A stretch of DNA of 64,000 nt, taken from NCBI GenBank assembly GCA_023231475.1, contig JALJEE010001455.1, forward strand, positions 1-64,000, given 5' to 3'. The position numbers and the translations under genes are program-made. The notes beneath the pieces are model-generated. The model saw only the letters and a list, made by a program, of their open reading frames with translations, made no database searches and had not been told where the DNA came from. This DNA comes from Seison nebaliae. Taxonomy: Eukaryota > Rotifera > Pararotatoria > Seisonacea > Seisonidae. Each line of letters starts with the position of its first letter. Position 1 is the stretch's first letter. This document shows, piece by piece, positions 23,845 to 36,240 of the stretch.

Positions 23845-25753
23845 TTAATCAATATCGATATCATACGGATTAACATTGGATAATAAATCAGCTAACAGAT
23901 CATCGTCAGATCCATCAAAACTAAATGATGCATCAGACCACCGGGTAGGATAATCGTCGTCTAAGCTGAAATCATCATCTTCATCAGAAGAATAATCATC
24001 AAGTCGGAGATGATAATCAATTCCCATTTCATCATTAGTACTTCGACCATAATCACTATCATTACTAAAGAAATAATGATTGTGTCCCAAAAACAGACGA
24101 CGATTAGATCGTTTTGCTGGTGAATTTAATTCCACGATATTTCCTTTTGGATCCCGATGAAGATAAAAACATTTATTCCCAAATTTACATCTTCCAAATC
24201 CTCGATTGAATAATCGACAATCGACAGTTCTATTAGAAAAGTAGAAGAAATGAATTAGATAATTATTTAAATTTATTTGCATTCTCATCAATTCATCTCT
24301 CTCAAAACATAATTTTTTTCTCTATCAATTATCGTTGAATGAAAAATGGTGGGATGATAAAGGGAGAATATATGAAAAGATGATGAAAGAAAAGAATGAA
24401 GGAGAGAAATGAGGAAGAAAAGAAAGAAATAACTTGGCATATTCACGAAAGTCTTCGATGATTTTCAATCGATCTTCCTCTGTTTCAAACCAAAATTTAC
24501 TCGGTATTACGAAATCGGAGGATTGACGACATAATGGACATTTTCTAAATTAAATTTATTGTTTTATGATAGAAAACATATCTAAATTGAATGAGATATG
24601 ATGAAAATAAAAACCTGGCTGTTTCTCTTGATACATCACCGGAACCTTTCATTCTCCATTTGCGAATACATGATAAACAGAAACAATGTTCACATGAATT
24701 TAATATTCCAAATCTTCGTTCTTTCTCTGCTTCCTTATTCCATACGAGATCTAAACATATCATACATTGCATCTCTTTACTCAATGAAATGACGGTTGCC
24801 ATTTTTCTCTTCGCTTCAAACTTCTCTTCACAATTCGTCTTATGTTCATTTCTCTCCTTATCATTAAATGGATGAAGAGCATATGTTTTACATGTTGCAC
24901 ATAAGAGACCATGAGCATCATCACAATGTCCATTATCTGCCACATTATTACACACTCCTTCTTCAATAAACAATTTACATAATTGTCTTTTTGATAATGA
25001 AGTTGTTGTTGATGGTTCAATATCCATTTTATCGAATGTATTCTTTTCCATTCCTCCTACTGATCTCATACAATCCGGATATTGAGGATATATTGGATAA
25101 ACTGGATAATTAATATATCCTGGAGTAGATACATAAATCGGTACCGAATATTCTGGTTGTGGTAAAAATGGAAAATATTGATGAGATTCTTCATCTTTTC
25201 CCATTTGTATTGAATCATTATTTTTTCCATAATATTCACCACAATAATCACCCATTGTAAGTTGAGGCACTTCATGCACTGGTGTATCTGTTATTTTTAA
25301 GGCATGATTTATTCCATTTATCGTCTCTCTATATGGATTTCTCTTTTCACAATTATCCGTAATTTTCGATTCATCTTCTTCTGTATCTCGAATTGGCAGA
25401 GCATAATTTGGCAGTTTATTGTCTATTCTTCTCATTGTCAATAAGTCATTATCACTTTCATCCGTATTTCTAGTTGAAATCTCTTTCTTTTCTTCATATG
25501 GTCGCAAACGATCCAATGATGGAAAAGACCTAATATTATCGTTCAACTCTTCCAAATCTGCATTTAAATTAAAATCATCAATTATTCAAAAAAAACATCT
25601 CTAACGATTTTGAATGGACGAAGTGGATAAATCATTTGATGCCGTCTTCACTTCATCCATATTCGATGGTGACAAACCATCTTCCGTATCTACAATTGTC
25701 AATGCAAAATCTTTAAGATGTCCTTTGCACGACATATCTGGTGGATTTGTCAT
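23845..25753 (-). CDS. Makorin-type RING E3 ubiquitin ligase
   Basis: Four exons are supported. A 5' exon has an ATG at 25751-25753 (MTNPPDMSCKG). The second runs from about 25560 to the donor near 24614. The third is about 24429-24544, and the last about 23845-24237. Order in the protein: a C3H1-like finger (CKLFIEEGVC..NGHCDDAH) directly joined to the makorin Cys-His motif (CATCKTYALHPFN..EH...C); a RING finger (CMICLDLVW, CEHCFCLSCIRKW, then KCPLCRQ across the splice); FVIPSKFWFE; and a C-terminal C3H1 finger (CRLFNRGFGRCKFGNKC..H) with an acidic Asp/Ser tail. This is the makorin architecture, but only one of the usual two N-terminal C3H1 fingers is visible, and the second spacing of that finger is long. 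Makorins are RNA-binding ubiquitin ligases. The start is uncertain: the frame stays open upstream, where an acceptor-like site (TTTTTTCATAG) also lies. Confidence 0.88.
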
Positions 25754-27172
25754 TCTGATTGTAGTGACACGAATGGATGGATTTCTTCCCAATAAACCTA
25801 TGAAAAAAACAGACGTCAACACACTAAAGAGAATAATTATTTTCAACAAGAAATTAAAAGTGAAATTTATTCAAATAATTCTCTTTATTCTCATTATTTA
25901 AAATAGTCGCGAATGAAGTCGAAGGGAGAAAACCTTCGAATCTTTTCTTACCTTATCAAACATATGTTTTTGGTGGAATATGGAGAATGTGAAAGATTGG
26001 AAAAAATCTTATTTTATCATTTTTCAAAATGAAAAAAAAAAAAGAATGATTTGTTTTCAAGTTTATCAAACCTTAAATTATTTGATAAGGTTCCTAAGCC
26101 GATTGTTCGAATAGCACATTTTCCACCGTCTTTCTTCTTCTTTCCATCTGCACAATTATACTTACTCTTTCTCCGGGACTTACTTCAACTTATTAATTAA
26201 ATTAAAATAAATTTTTTCACTAATTTGCATAAAATCGAACAGTAAACAAAATGTAACCGGAGTATGTAATCGCAATCAAATTCAAAAGCTTGAAAAACTT
26301 ATCAATGTTTGACATTGTTACAACTAGATCATAAGTGTTCAATTGATAGCAAGGAAGAGATTGACATATTGGTTTTGATTATTAGTTCATAGATTAAACT
26401 CACAACAATAACTTACTACATTATAATAATAAGTTTAATTTCAATTGAATCGAAGAATATTGGCAACTATGATAGAAGGAATAAAAAGGTCTGAAGAACT
26501 GTTAATCTTCTTGTTAATCATAATTCCCCGAAAATTAGAATTCTTCTCAAACTAATTCTTCCATATTGCTATCGATCATAGGAAGACCAATATCGGTTAA
26601 GATTCTTAACTTCTATTGATTCCAGACGATATATGTTTCAAATCATTAATTGAAATTATGTGAAAGAAAAAAGAAATTTCATCATTTTTCAACATTATCT
26701 CGAATGGAAATTGAAAGAAATATGAATTTGAGAATAATCAGAATTTCTTCAAAATAATTTGAAATATCGGATGATAAATATCGAAACCGTTTGCCAGTCA
26801 GTAAAGGAACAGTAATCAATTCATTAATGAATAAGAATTAAAATTGAACGGTGTACGAATTATAACCAGATTTTTTTATTGAAGATTTGAAAAGTCATTA
26901 AAATTTATTTTAGAATTTATCATTCTTAATTTACACATTTTACATTTTCTAGAAAATTTCCATTAATTTCAACTAATTTCACGATAGAATGTTATCGATC
27001 GAAAAAATATTGAAGAAATGTTCTTGGAATTGAAGAAGATTGTTCCACTAACACGACAATTTGAATTGTTTACGAAGTGATGATTTCTAAATTGTTCTTT
27101 TCCTTCATCATTTCTGATATTCCCTCACTGAAATGTTTCAAGAATAATTTGAGTGATGAACATTGAAAAATT
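25754..27172. other. Intergenic region, no supported gene
   Basis: About 1.4 kb of AT-rich sequence between two - strand genes. No open frame longer than the first part of the makorin upstream extension and no RNA gene were recognised. It should contain the makorin promoter and the 3' end of the FBXL gene. Confidence 0.35.
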
Positions 27173-29233
27173 TCACCTGGTGATATTTTTACATTGTTTA
27201 ATTGTAAATTTTTGTAAAGTGAATGCAGCGTTATTCAAAATATCGAAACATTTATCACTGAAATTGCAGTTTGAGAAAGAAGAAGAAATGAAAAGAGTCA
27301 ACTTGATTAATGAATTATTGGACATGTTGATCTGTTGTAAATGAATGGAAACTCCACTTAAATATTGAATACTCATATTCGACAACTGGATGAGACAGGA
27401 CATGTTTTAAAGGACATTTTTAGAAGGAGAAGAGAAGAACCAACTAATGGACATTCGTTCAATTCGATGATTCGTAAGTTCTTGCAACAAAATGCAACGA
27501 ATTTAATTCCTTGATCTGAGATCTGATAACATCCGGATAAATCCAATTTCTCCAACGATTCGCAATGTGTTGACAATTTTTGAAGACCGTTATTTGTTAT
27601 TTGAGTGCACTGCTTGAGAATTAAGTGAGTTAACGGACTTTTCCCTCCAATTAATCTCAATGACTTTTAGGAAAAAATAAGGTAAATTGAAAATGAAAAA
27701 TCTTCTAACTTGATCATTACACATTGTCGCTGTCAAATTAAGATATCGGAGACATTCCATTGTTGCGATAGAGTCCATTGCCATGTCAGTTAATCGACGA
27801 CAGAACGATACGTCGAAATAAGCGATTGTTCGATTCCTTCGATTGATTGCCACAATTCCATTATCAGTAATTCGTTCACAATTCGCCACATTCAATTCTT
27901 TCAATTTCAGAATAGTGGAACCGTCAGAAATCCATTTAATTCCGTTCGTGGTTATTCGCCAACAATCCGCCACATTCAACACTTGTAAAGATGGACAGTT
28001 TGATAAAGTTTTCAAACAGATATCATTCAATCCATCACATGCGACTAGATAAAGATGTTGAATATTTTGAAATGTGTTTCTCATTCGAGACACACTCAAA
28101 TCCGTTATCGCATCCGTCTCAAATAATTCTAATCGTATTAGATTGAGTGAGGATAACCATTTGGATATGGAGGATGGTGAATTAATTCCACATTGGAGTA
28201 TAGATAACACTTGCAAATTCAATAAATGTCCACTAAACTTCTCGATAGTTTGATCGTTGAGTTGAGGAAGTAAGTCCATGTGGAGACTCTTCAACTCGCT
28301 ACAATTCTCTGCCATTCGTATTAGACTCTTCCTCTCCAACGATTGTAATGAAGAAATGTTGAGATGAAGAAGATTGTGAAACATATTCTTAAAAACGGAA
28401 TATGTCGATATAATTCTCTCATTGAAACTGATATTGAGATATCGTAAATTGGGACATCGACTTAAGAAAATTTTTTCAAATAATTATAAAAATTGTATAA
28501 AATAATTTTTGTGTTCAAAGCAAATTTTCTCACCTTCCAATATATCGAAGCGATTGTCCTGTGATGTTCGTGTGACTCATATTTAGATATAATAAAATTT
28601 TACATCCTCTTGATATCGTTTCGATAGCTCGGTCCTGTTCATGTTGGAAGAGTGTGATAAGAGTAAAAAATCCGAATGTTAACATTGATATTGGGACAGT
28701 GTGAGATATTCAAATCCGTTAAATTATTACATGCACTGATACCAGTAAACGTTAGAAATGAGATATTCGTTTCACGAAAGTTCAATGCTTGAACATACGC
28801 CTTTACTCGAAATAAAAGTTTCTTCATTTGGTAATCGGTTACTCTGAAAAAATTAGAGATACAAAATCATCTTTCCATTAACTTCGACAATTGGAAACTT
28901 TTTTCTTATCTTATAAAAATCTAACTTTCATTTTAGGAAAAGAGAAAAGAAGAAGTTAAAGGAGGGAAGTAGTTGAGGAAGAAATGGAAAACTTTCGCCC
29001 ATAATTTATTACTCTGGAGCATCACGTTCCAAGCACGACATACCAATGAACAATTGAGCAGATCGATTATGTCGAGATGGAGATATATCTTGAGAAAATA
29101 TTACCAAATTAAATATATTAGGTGAGTTTTAGAGATAAACTTTGAGCGCGACATCTTTCGGTAAACTCGAAATTGCATCGTGTGTCTCCAAGGCAGGTAT
29201 TGGTGATTGGGCAGCATCGTTAGCGAATCTCAT
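27173..29233 (-). CDS. F-box and leucine-rich-repeat protein, FBXL13-like
   Basis: Substrate receptor for an SCF ligase by family. The first exon (29141-29233) starts MRFANDAAQS and ends SSLPKDVALK. The second, after an acceptor at 29089-29091, continues IYLHLDIIDLLNCSLVCRAW and reaches KLWAKVF, giving a complete F-box. Downstream exons encode cysteine-containing LRRs, for example YLNMSHTNITGQSLRYI, LNVADCWRITTNGIKWI, LNVANCERITDNGIVAI and LDLSGCYQISDQGIKFV, and a last exon ending at 27173. Wording and order follow human FBXL13 (DRC6), including ALNFRET..F..ISACNNLTDLNISHC. The exact junction just after KLWAK (near 28980) is unresolved. FBXL13 is tied to the nexin-dynein regulatory complex of motile cilia, so function here depends on the organism. 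Confidence 0.85.
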
Positions 29234-29540
29234 ACGATTCTCGACTTTCTTTTATTTAAATGATTAATCGATTATGAATAATTTTTTTGGTGAATGAACT
29301 TCGAAATATTCTCGAGTCTTCTTCGATTCCAAAGAGATTTGATACCAAGAACGAATTAGTAGTTTTAATTTGATTTGAACATAAATTCTTGTGATGATAT
29401 CGAAGGCAACTGATGTAAAAATGAAATAATTCCAAATGATAATTTGAAATTGATATTTATGTGAGATGTAAACCGTTCTTCTGTATCATCCAATTGTTGT
29501 ACCATTTCTGGAGAAATGTCAAGATATTATAATGAATGTT

Positions 29541-30300
29541 TTATGGAAGAAAGATTTTGGTGATAACTTTCCATCTCAGTAATTGAATGATACAAAGTCG
29601 CTTGTGATAATAATCTATGACATATTTATTCAGTTCATCATGATGACTCTGCTTTAACTGATTCCGTCGACAAGCTAATCTCCAAAAACTTTCAACAATA
29701 TTATTCGGAAAATGTGTTGAGGGAAATGAGAGAAACCTAAAAGTTTTTCGAACGATTTTCCCATTATAGAAATTACATGCAACTTCTATATGATCGATGG
29801 GTGGCTCTTCAATCCAATTCGAATTTGTATTTCTTTCATCATTTATCAATTTGTTCTTGAATTTCTCCTCAATGAACATACTCCTATGTGGTGGAAGAAA
29901 AATATGAAAAGAAGAAACGTTGAAACAAATTGCACCAAGTAAGGTTCGTAAGTCCAAGATCTTTTGCTTTTCGTGCATGTTCACTCAACCATTTAATAGG
30001 TACTTCCGGTTTATTTATTAGCAATCCACTTAACAATGACTGGGAACATTTAGTAAATGGATGAATTAAATATGTTTAGAGAACTTGAAAAAGTATATGG
30101 ATATCCTCCTCTATGACATTATCATCAGTAATTTCTGTTAAAATGGCATTGACTTGTCTCAGTATTTCTTCTCCTTTTGTTTTCATGGTCAATGTTTCAC
30201 ATTTAATCTCCTTTAATTGTTACTGGAGACCATTCAAAGTTTTTTTCTTCCTTTCATTTTCCTTCATTACCTCGAAGTATCTCGTCCGATAATTCTTTTA
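29541..30300 (-). pseudogene. Decayed coding region of unknown family
   Basis: The - strand frame ending at 29541 gives 147 codons with HIEVACNFYNGKIVRKTFRF and VESFWRLACRRNQ. Just upstream, in another frame, PIKWLSEHARKAKDLGLTNL and a coiled-coil-like ETLTMKTKGEEILRQVNAIL can be read, but they are broken by at least two TAA/TAG stops and the frame change near 29950. The pieces have protein-like composition and share direction, so I read them as one gene with disabling changes. Alternatively, they are exons whose splice sites I could not see. I do not recognise the family. Confidence 0.4.
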
Positions 30301-30880
30301 AAATTATCAGCTTAATCTCACATCGTCACTATGGCAATATCATTGTTACTGATGGTTTATGTAACTATCTACCAATTATGTTCTAATCACAAACACATCA
30401 GTTTAACCATAAAAAATTTGATCTTATTATCATTATTATTCTTGACACGAAACTACGAAAAAAATTTTTCACCTAAAATTCTTCAAAACTTTTATCAGAA
30501 ATAACTAATTAAATGAATTTGTTTGAAATGACTATACGTAATTGAGTGAAGATGAATTAAAATGAAATTGAATATATATATTTTAACGAGATGAAGAATA
30601 TGAGAAATAACAAGAAGGTTTATTCTAAATTTGCATTTTCATTCATAATGATGAATTTTGTAGAAAAGGAAAATTTTATAAAAATATTTTTGGCTGATGT
30701 TGATGTCTTGTTCATTCTTTCTATCCCAATTTTTCACAATTATTCTTCTTGTCCTCTCTTATTCTCGTTCTTATTCTCGTTGAATGGAATGTTTGATGTG
30801 GATGTGAATGATATAAAAAATAGATTGATGATGAATGGAGTAGAATATTGAAGGAGTGTTTGGAAGAGAATATGGTGAAT

Positions 30881-31989
30881 TTACTCCCGTTTAATAACGG
30901 ATTTCTTCCTCAGGTAATTGACGAAAAAGAAATTGGAGAATAACATAAAGAAAGCGATTGCATAGGAAGCTATCCAATAAATGAATAGTGTTGGATAATA
31001 ACAATTCATAAATAAAAGTTGACTAGAATGTATCATCACCAGAACAAATTGAACCTAAAATTATAAATGTGAAAATTTCAATTAAAATTATAATTCAATT
31101 ATTTTTCCTCCTAACCATTTGGAATACCGTCATGTATTTCTTCCACCAGATATATTTCTGATATTTTGGTCCTAATGATGATATACCATAATATGTGTAC
31201 ATCACCACATGTACGATGGAATTGAGAAGTGCATGGAATGTGCCGAAACCGCCTATGAATAATTCAACACGAACTTAAATAAAGAGAATAATATTTAAGA
31301 AAAACCTGGAACAAATTTGACGCCATACCACCAACTAAGTGGCATGATACTGTGATGGAAAACATGAAGGAAGGAGATTTGTCGATTTTTTTTTCTTAAC
31401 ACGAAAAATATCTAGAAATGGAAAGAATGAATGAGAATTAAAGAATTGATTCAATTTGATCTAACTGTATCGAAGAGTTCGATTAATTTTGAGAAGAAGA
31501 ATAGCCAACACATTTTCACCATCTACACATCATGATCGTAAATGAAGAAAGATGAAGAGAGACAGAAAGAGAGAGAAGATAATGAACGAGTAAAGATTGA
31601 GGATTTGATGAATAGTCGACTGGATCGCAGCCCCAAGTATAAGTGGTAGCCCAACCGGCAATAAGGAACTATAAATTATTCAATGAATTAGAGACGAATA
31701 AAGAATAAATAACGTTATAGACCATGTAGAGGGAGAGTACTACTAAACAGAAATTATAAACGAATAGCAATTTCTTTATTTCGAAAGGCTGTCGATTGCG
31801 CATAATTCGAGGTCCGATTAAGAAAACGAAGACGAGGTAAGAGATGATGATATACCATGTCGGCCATGGATTATCCATTAACGGATAAATGTCGGTTCTT
31901 GGATCTCGATAGAGAATCAATTTATCCCAATATTCATTGATTCCAGTCAAAGTGTAAGTGGAAAGTGTTTCATTGAAATCTTCAATCAT
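30881..31989 (-). CDS. ELOVL fatty acid elongase (very long chain)
   Basis: ER-membrane 3-ketoacyl-CoA synthase that adds two carbons to long acyl-CoAs. Start at the ATG at 31987-31989 (MIEDFNETL). The first exon has [17 protein letters not shown], a close match to ELOVL4/7-type openings, and a first membrane helix. Later exons, separated by introns of about 50-80 nt, give [29 protein letters not shown]-like segments, and the histidine box [15 protein letters not shown] (HxxHH, plus strand about 31335-31385). These are followed by [13 protein letters not shown] and, in the last exon (30881-31054), [15 protein letters not shown] and a basic tail [10 protein letters not shown] suitable for ER retrieval. 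About six exons; internal junctions were not all fixed. Confidence 0.92.
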
Positions 31990-34900
31990 TTTCCAAATGT
32001 CCAATTGACGAACTATCCCACTTGAATAGTTGTAGTTTCTTGAAATGTCGATTTAGTGATTACAACCAATAATCGGGTAAGAATTATTTCATAACAATTC
32101 AAATTATCCTTTTCGTGTAGTATTCGTTAAGGTACGTGTGTCTAATCTATGAGTTGTATGGATGAGATAAACAATCATCGAACCATAGAAAAATGGTAAA
32201 TAATAATCAAATTAAATTTCATTCATCTCATATACTTTTATTCTTTCGTGGGAAGATATGTTATAATAACAAATCATGCGTAACGTTATCATCATCGTTT
32301 GATGGAAATGATCAGATGATCGAAATCATATCGACCACTTGAATGATACCCACAACTGAATCATGGTTGAATTAGGAAAAACTTATTTCAAATAATTATA
32401 ATAAAAAAGTTTTGTTATTTCATCTTTGTTCTCCATCAATTTAAATGATTTATAATTCGAATGCATTGTAACTTAAACCATGGGTAAAATGTGAAAGGAA
32501 ATAACTAACGTTGGCGAAGTTGAATTGATGAAAATTTAAAATGGGAAACCAGAAAAGAATCGAGAAGGAGAAACAAAAAGAAATTGAATAGAACTAAAAT
32601 AAAAAGACCATTTGGTAGAAAGCGAGTCCTCATTTATAAGATATTCATTCCGCCTTATCGTCCATAGTGAACAGATGAATGAATTTTCATACTAATATGA
32701 CTATAATGGTCAAATGAATGACGATCTTGTAAAAATAGAAAGATGAATATTTATTTAGTTTGTATTTCGTTTAATGCTCATTAGAAAATGAATAAATTAT
32801 CAATCGAACAATTATCATTTTGATAATATTTACATTATGTCGTCTTTTTGGACGAGAGAAATAAGTGGCAACGAAAATTTCTGATTGACATGAGAAGGAA
32901 AAAAGAACAACAATTCGAACCGGAAACTAGACTCGGTGTATTTGAATGGAGGGGAGGGAGAAGAAATAAGGAATTCATATGTACCCTGCTGGGACTTGTA
33001 ACGTAGAATCTTCCAATCTATTTACTTTTCCTCCATCGACGAAATGAATGAAGGATTTTAGAAGTTCACTAGAAAGTAAACGATGAGTCAACCAACCAAC
33101 CAACTAACTGACTAACTAGCTAACTACGTCAATTGATTTGTTGGAAACGTATCTCGTATGACAGAACGTAACACATCGAATGGGAAAAAGGAAATTTGGT
33201 GATATGATTCAGTGCAGATGATGTATTGGAGTAAGTGGAATTGTATGAAGTTAGGGAGGAAAGGAATAGTAAATATATCTATAGAACAAAAAAAAGGGAA
33301 ATACATATTTCTTTTTAGTAAGTGAGTGAAATATATAAATAAAAAACTATTCATATTTTGAGATATGTTTACATAAAATAATATAATATTCATTTTACCA
33401 TCATTCTTATTGCGATATCTATTTTCTTTAAATAAGCATAATGTATAAATTTTAGATAAAAATGGTGATTAGTGATATTAAGGTGTTTAATGGACGAGCT
33501 GGAATATAAATATAGTTATATGTTTCTCCAAACGGAATTTAGGAAAGGAACATCTCTCAATTAAGAAAATGATAGTAAGTTCTATTTCATTTAATTTCGA
33601 AAAAAATAATGAAAATGAAGGAAAATGACACAGATTCTCCACTTATCAACAATCTGCACATTCCCCATAAATAGCTCAAGCAAAGAATTGATAAGTTGCA
33701 CCAACTTGGACGTTTGTCCCCTCAACATGGACGACATGTTCAGACGACGTATGTTTTGGGGACTTATTTTTTATAATTTAGGAATTTTTACAACTCATTC
33801 TGAACTATCATGAGTGAATTTGTTAAAATTACGTTATGTGAAGATGGATTTTGAACGATCATTGAACGATAAAGATCATAGTACGGTCCTTACAAGTAGA
33901 CGTGCTATCTATCTGTCTGTCGAAAATAAGAATACTAAATGTCCTATTCGAATCATTTGGGCAATGGAAGGTAAGTGAAAGAGAATTTCGGTTAGAGAAT
34001 TCGTCTATGATTTTCGAGTTTCGTCAAATTAATGTTTAACACTTCTCTACTGGAAATGTTTGACGTCGAGAGACGAATGTGGAGAAATAGAAATGAGAGA
34101 AGTTCCACTCCGAATAGATGATGGTATTGTGTTATAGAATTAATAAGAAGAAAAGAAGTAAGAGGAAAAAATAATAGAATACATCTGATATCAACACGCT
34201 ATGATCATTCTTCATCGATTAATTTCCTATCATTGTTAAGAACATGGTAAGAAATAAATAGTAATGTAAAATTGGAAAAATAGAATAAGAGAAGTGGAAG
34301 CGAAGAAGGAGGAGAACATTCACATAGAGATACCTCCTGTTCTTAATGTGAACATATGTATGACGCAACATAATCATAATGATGGTAGTCGCGGTGATGC
34401 TGATGATGATATTTAATTGTTATTTTTACGGACAAGAAAAATTAATCATCTTCTTACTATCCACAAATAAATTAATATTCCAATCAAAACAATTTCTTGC
34501 TCATTTACTACAACTCAATTAACACACAACAACATCGACAACCACAACAAGAAATGTTGTTGTAGGTTTTTCCTTTCCCCTTTAAATGTCTTATTTTTGA
34601 TGTTATTATTACCACTCCGAATAACTTAAATTTAAGGAAAATTTAAAAAATTTACAACAATTACAATCAATATGATACATCATATAGCGAGACACAACAT
34701 TGGAAAAAAGTTTGGAAATATATATGATGGAAAAGTAAATGAACAACTTGTTTGTTCCCCCCATTCCTATTAGTCCCATATGTATGAAGAACAAGAACAA
34801 AAAAATTAATAATTATTTGAAAGTTTTGAATTGAGTTCAATTTTATTTTTCTGTTTCTATTCAATTATGAATAGTTCGTATAACAAACCTCGAATGAAAT

Positions 34901-36240
34901 TAACGGAAAAATTATAATAGTTCAAATAAAATAGAATAATATACAGGATCACAAATAAATCATGGGACGGAATTGTCAAGTTTTGTTCAGGTACGTTCCT
35001 GGATGAGTGTTCGAGGTTCAGACCCCAATCATCCCAATGAATTAGTATTCGATTTATAGCATTTTGTATGTCCTCATTTTACCACCAATTTTAAAAATTC
35101 AGATATTTTCTTTAAAAAAAATTTCTTATTATACAACATTAAAATTTTCGAATTATACATTCAAAATTTTGTCTTAAATATCTTACACACCTCTATCTTA
35201 CAATTCATCTGTTTATTATAAAGAGAGGAAAGAATGTGGTGTAAAAGTGTCTTTGAATCGGAAAGAGTTGTAAAAAGAATCAAGATAATCGGAATACGTT
35301 TATCATTTCTTCGATAACACATCATCAAAGAAGCGTTTTGTTTGTAAAATTACCTTGAAGTATAAAAGAATTAATTGCGAACTAAGGTGTAAGGCCTCAT
35401 CTTGTGAAATTAACCGATAGAATTTTTACTTTAGGAGACAGTTGATTGAGGGACATTTCTACTCCTTTCAATTAGTCTCAATTGAAAAAAAAATTAATTC
35501 TGGCAGCTTTCCAAACGACCTTATTATTATCCGAAATGATAATTTATAACGATCTTCATGTAATAATATTTATATAATAAATTTCAATGTTTTCTTATTT
35601 TCAATAAAAAAAATTAGTATTCTTCATACAGTACGAATATGCAAATATATTTCCGACTCGATTCCTCAATAAGAAATCGGGAAAAATCTATATTTTATGA
35701 AAAAAACGTTTACTCAAATCTTGTTGACATTTTTCTGATTTTTTCTCACTATCATCATCATACCAAAATATATATGAAAGAATAAAAATTGTAATGAATA
35801 TAGTAAATGAAAATATTCAATTATTACGAGTAGATATTCTATGTTTTATCGGTTGTGTAGTTGATATTTTCAATCATCTCCCGTCATATTCTAAAGATTT
35901 AGATGTAATAATATATATCTATGTCGTCATTATTATGTTGAAGGTTTTCTTTTAGTGGTAAGTTGAACTAATGTCATTCCGAATATGTCATTCCTATCTG
36001 TTAAATTGAAATAAATTCGAGTTTATTGTTCATGATTATTTAAGAGATTTATTTTATGATTCATTTTCTGACGATATGAATGACTCATTGATGGTAATAT
36101 ATGCTAAGGAATGATCATAGAATTATTGTGGAAGATTTGAAAGAAAATGAAAAAAAATGTTTTGAAAAAAAAATGAGATTTTTTTCATAAGTTTCGTGTA
36201 TTTCTAAATGAAAGCTCATTAATTTTTTTCGACATTAAAT
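31990..36240. other. 4.2-kb gene-free region
   Basis: No frame here has protein-like conservation that I can recognise. It includes a short tetranucleotide-like tract (CAAC/TAAC units) at about 33091-33127, several GAT/ATG-rich microsatellite stretches (about 34385-34412) and long A/T runs. It lies between two divergently oriented genes (ELOVL - and MLH1 +), so it contains both promoters. The length is unusual for this cluster. Confidence 0.4.

Noticed and set aside
33091..33127. CAAC/TAAC tandem units that could be telomere-like or CRISPR-like
   Set aside because: Units are 4-nt variants in one short tract. It is a simple repeat; nothing in the window resembles a CRISPR array or telomere.
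33124..33393. 89-codon - strand frame rich in Phe and Ile
   Set aside because: Low-complexity A/T-driven translation without a recognisable motif; not supported as a gene.
34966..35036. tRNA-like sequence with a GGTTCAGACCCC segment
   Set aside because: The outer ends can partly pair, but there is no good A box, the T arm does not pair and no anticodon stem forms. It is not a tRNA gene and at most a distant relic.
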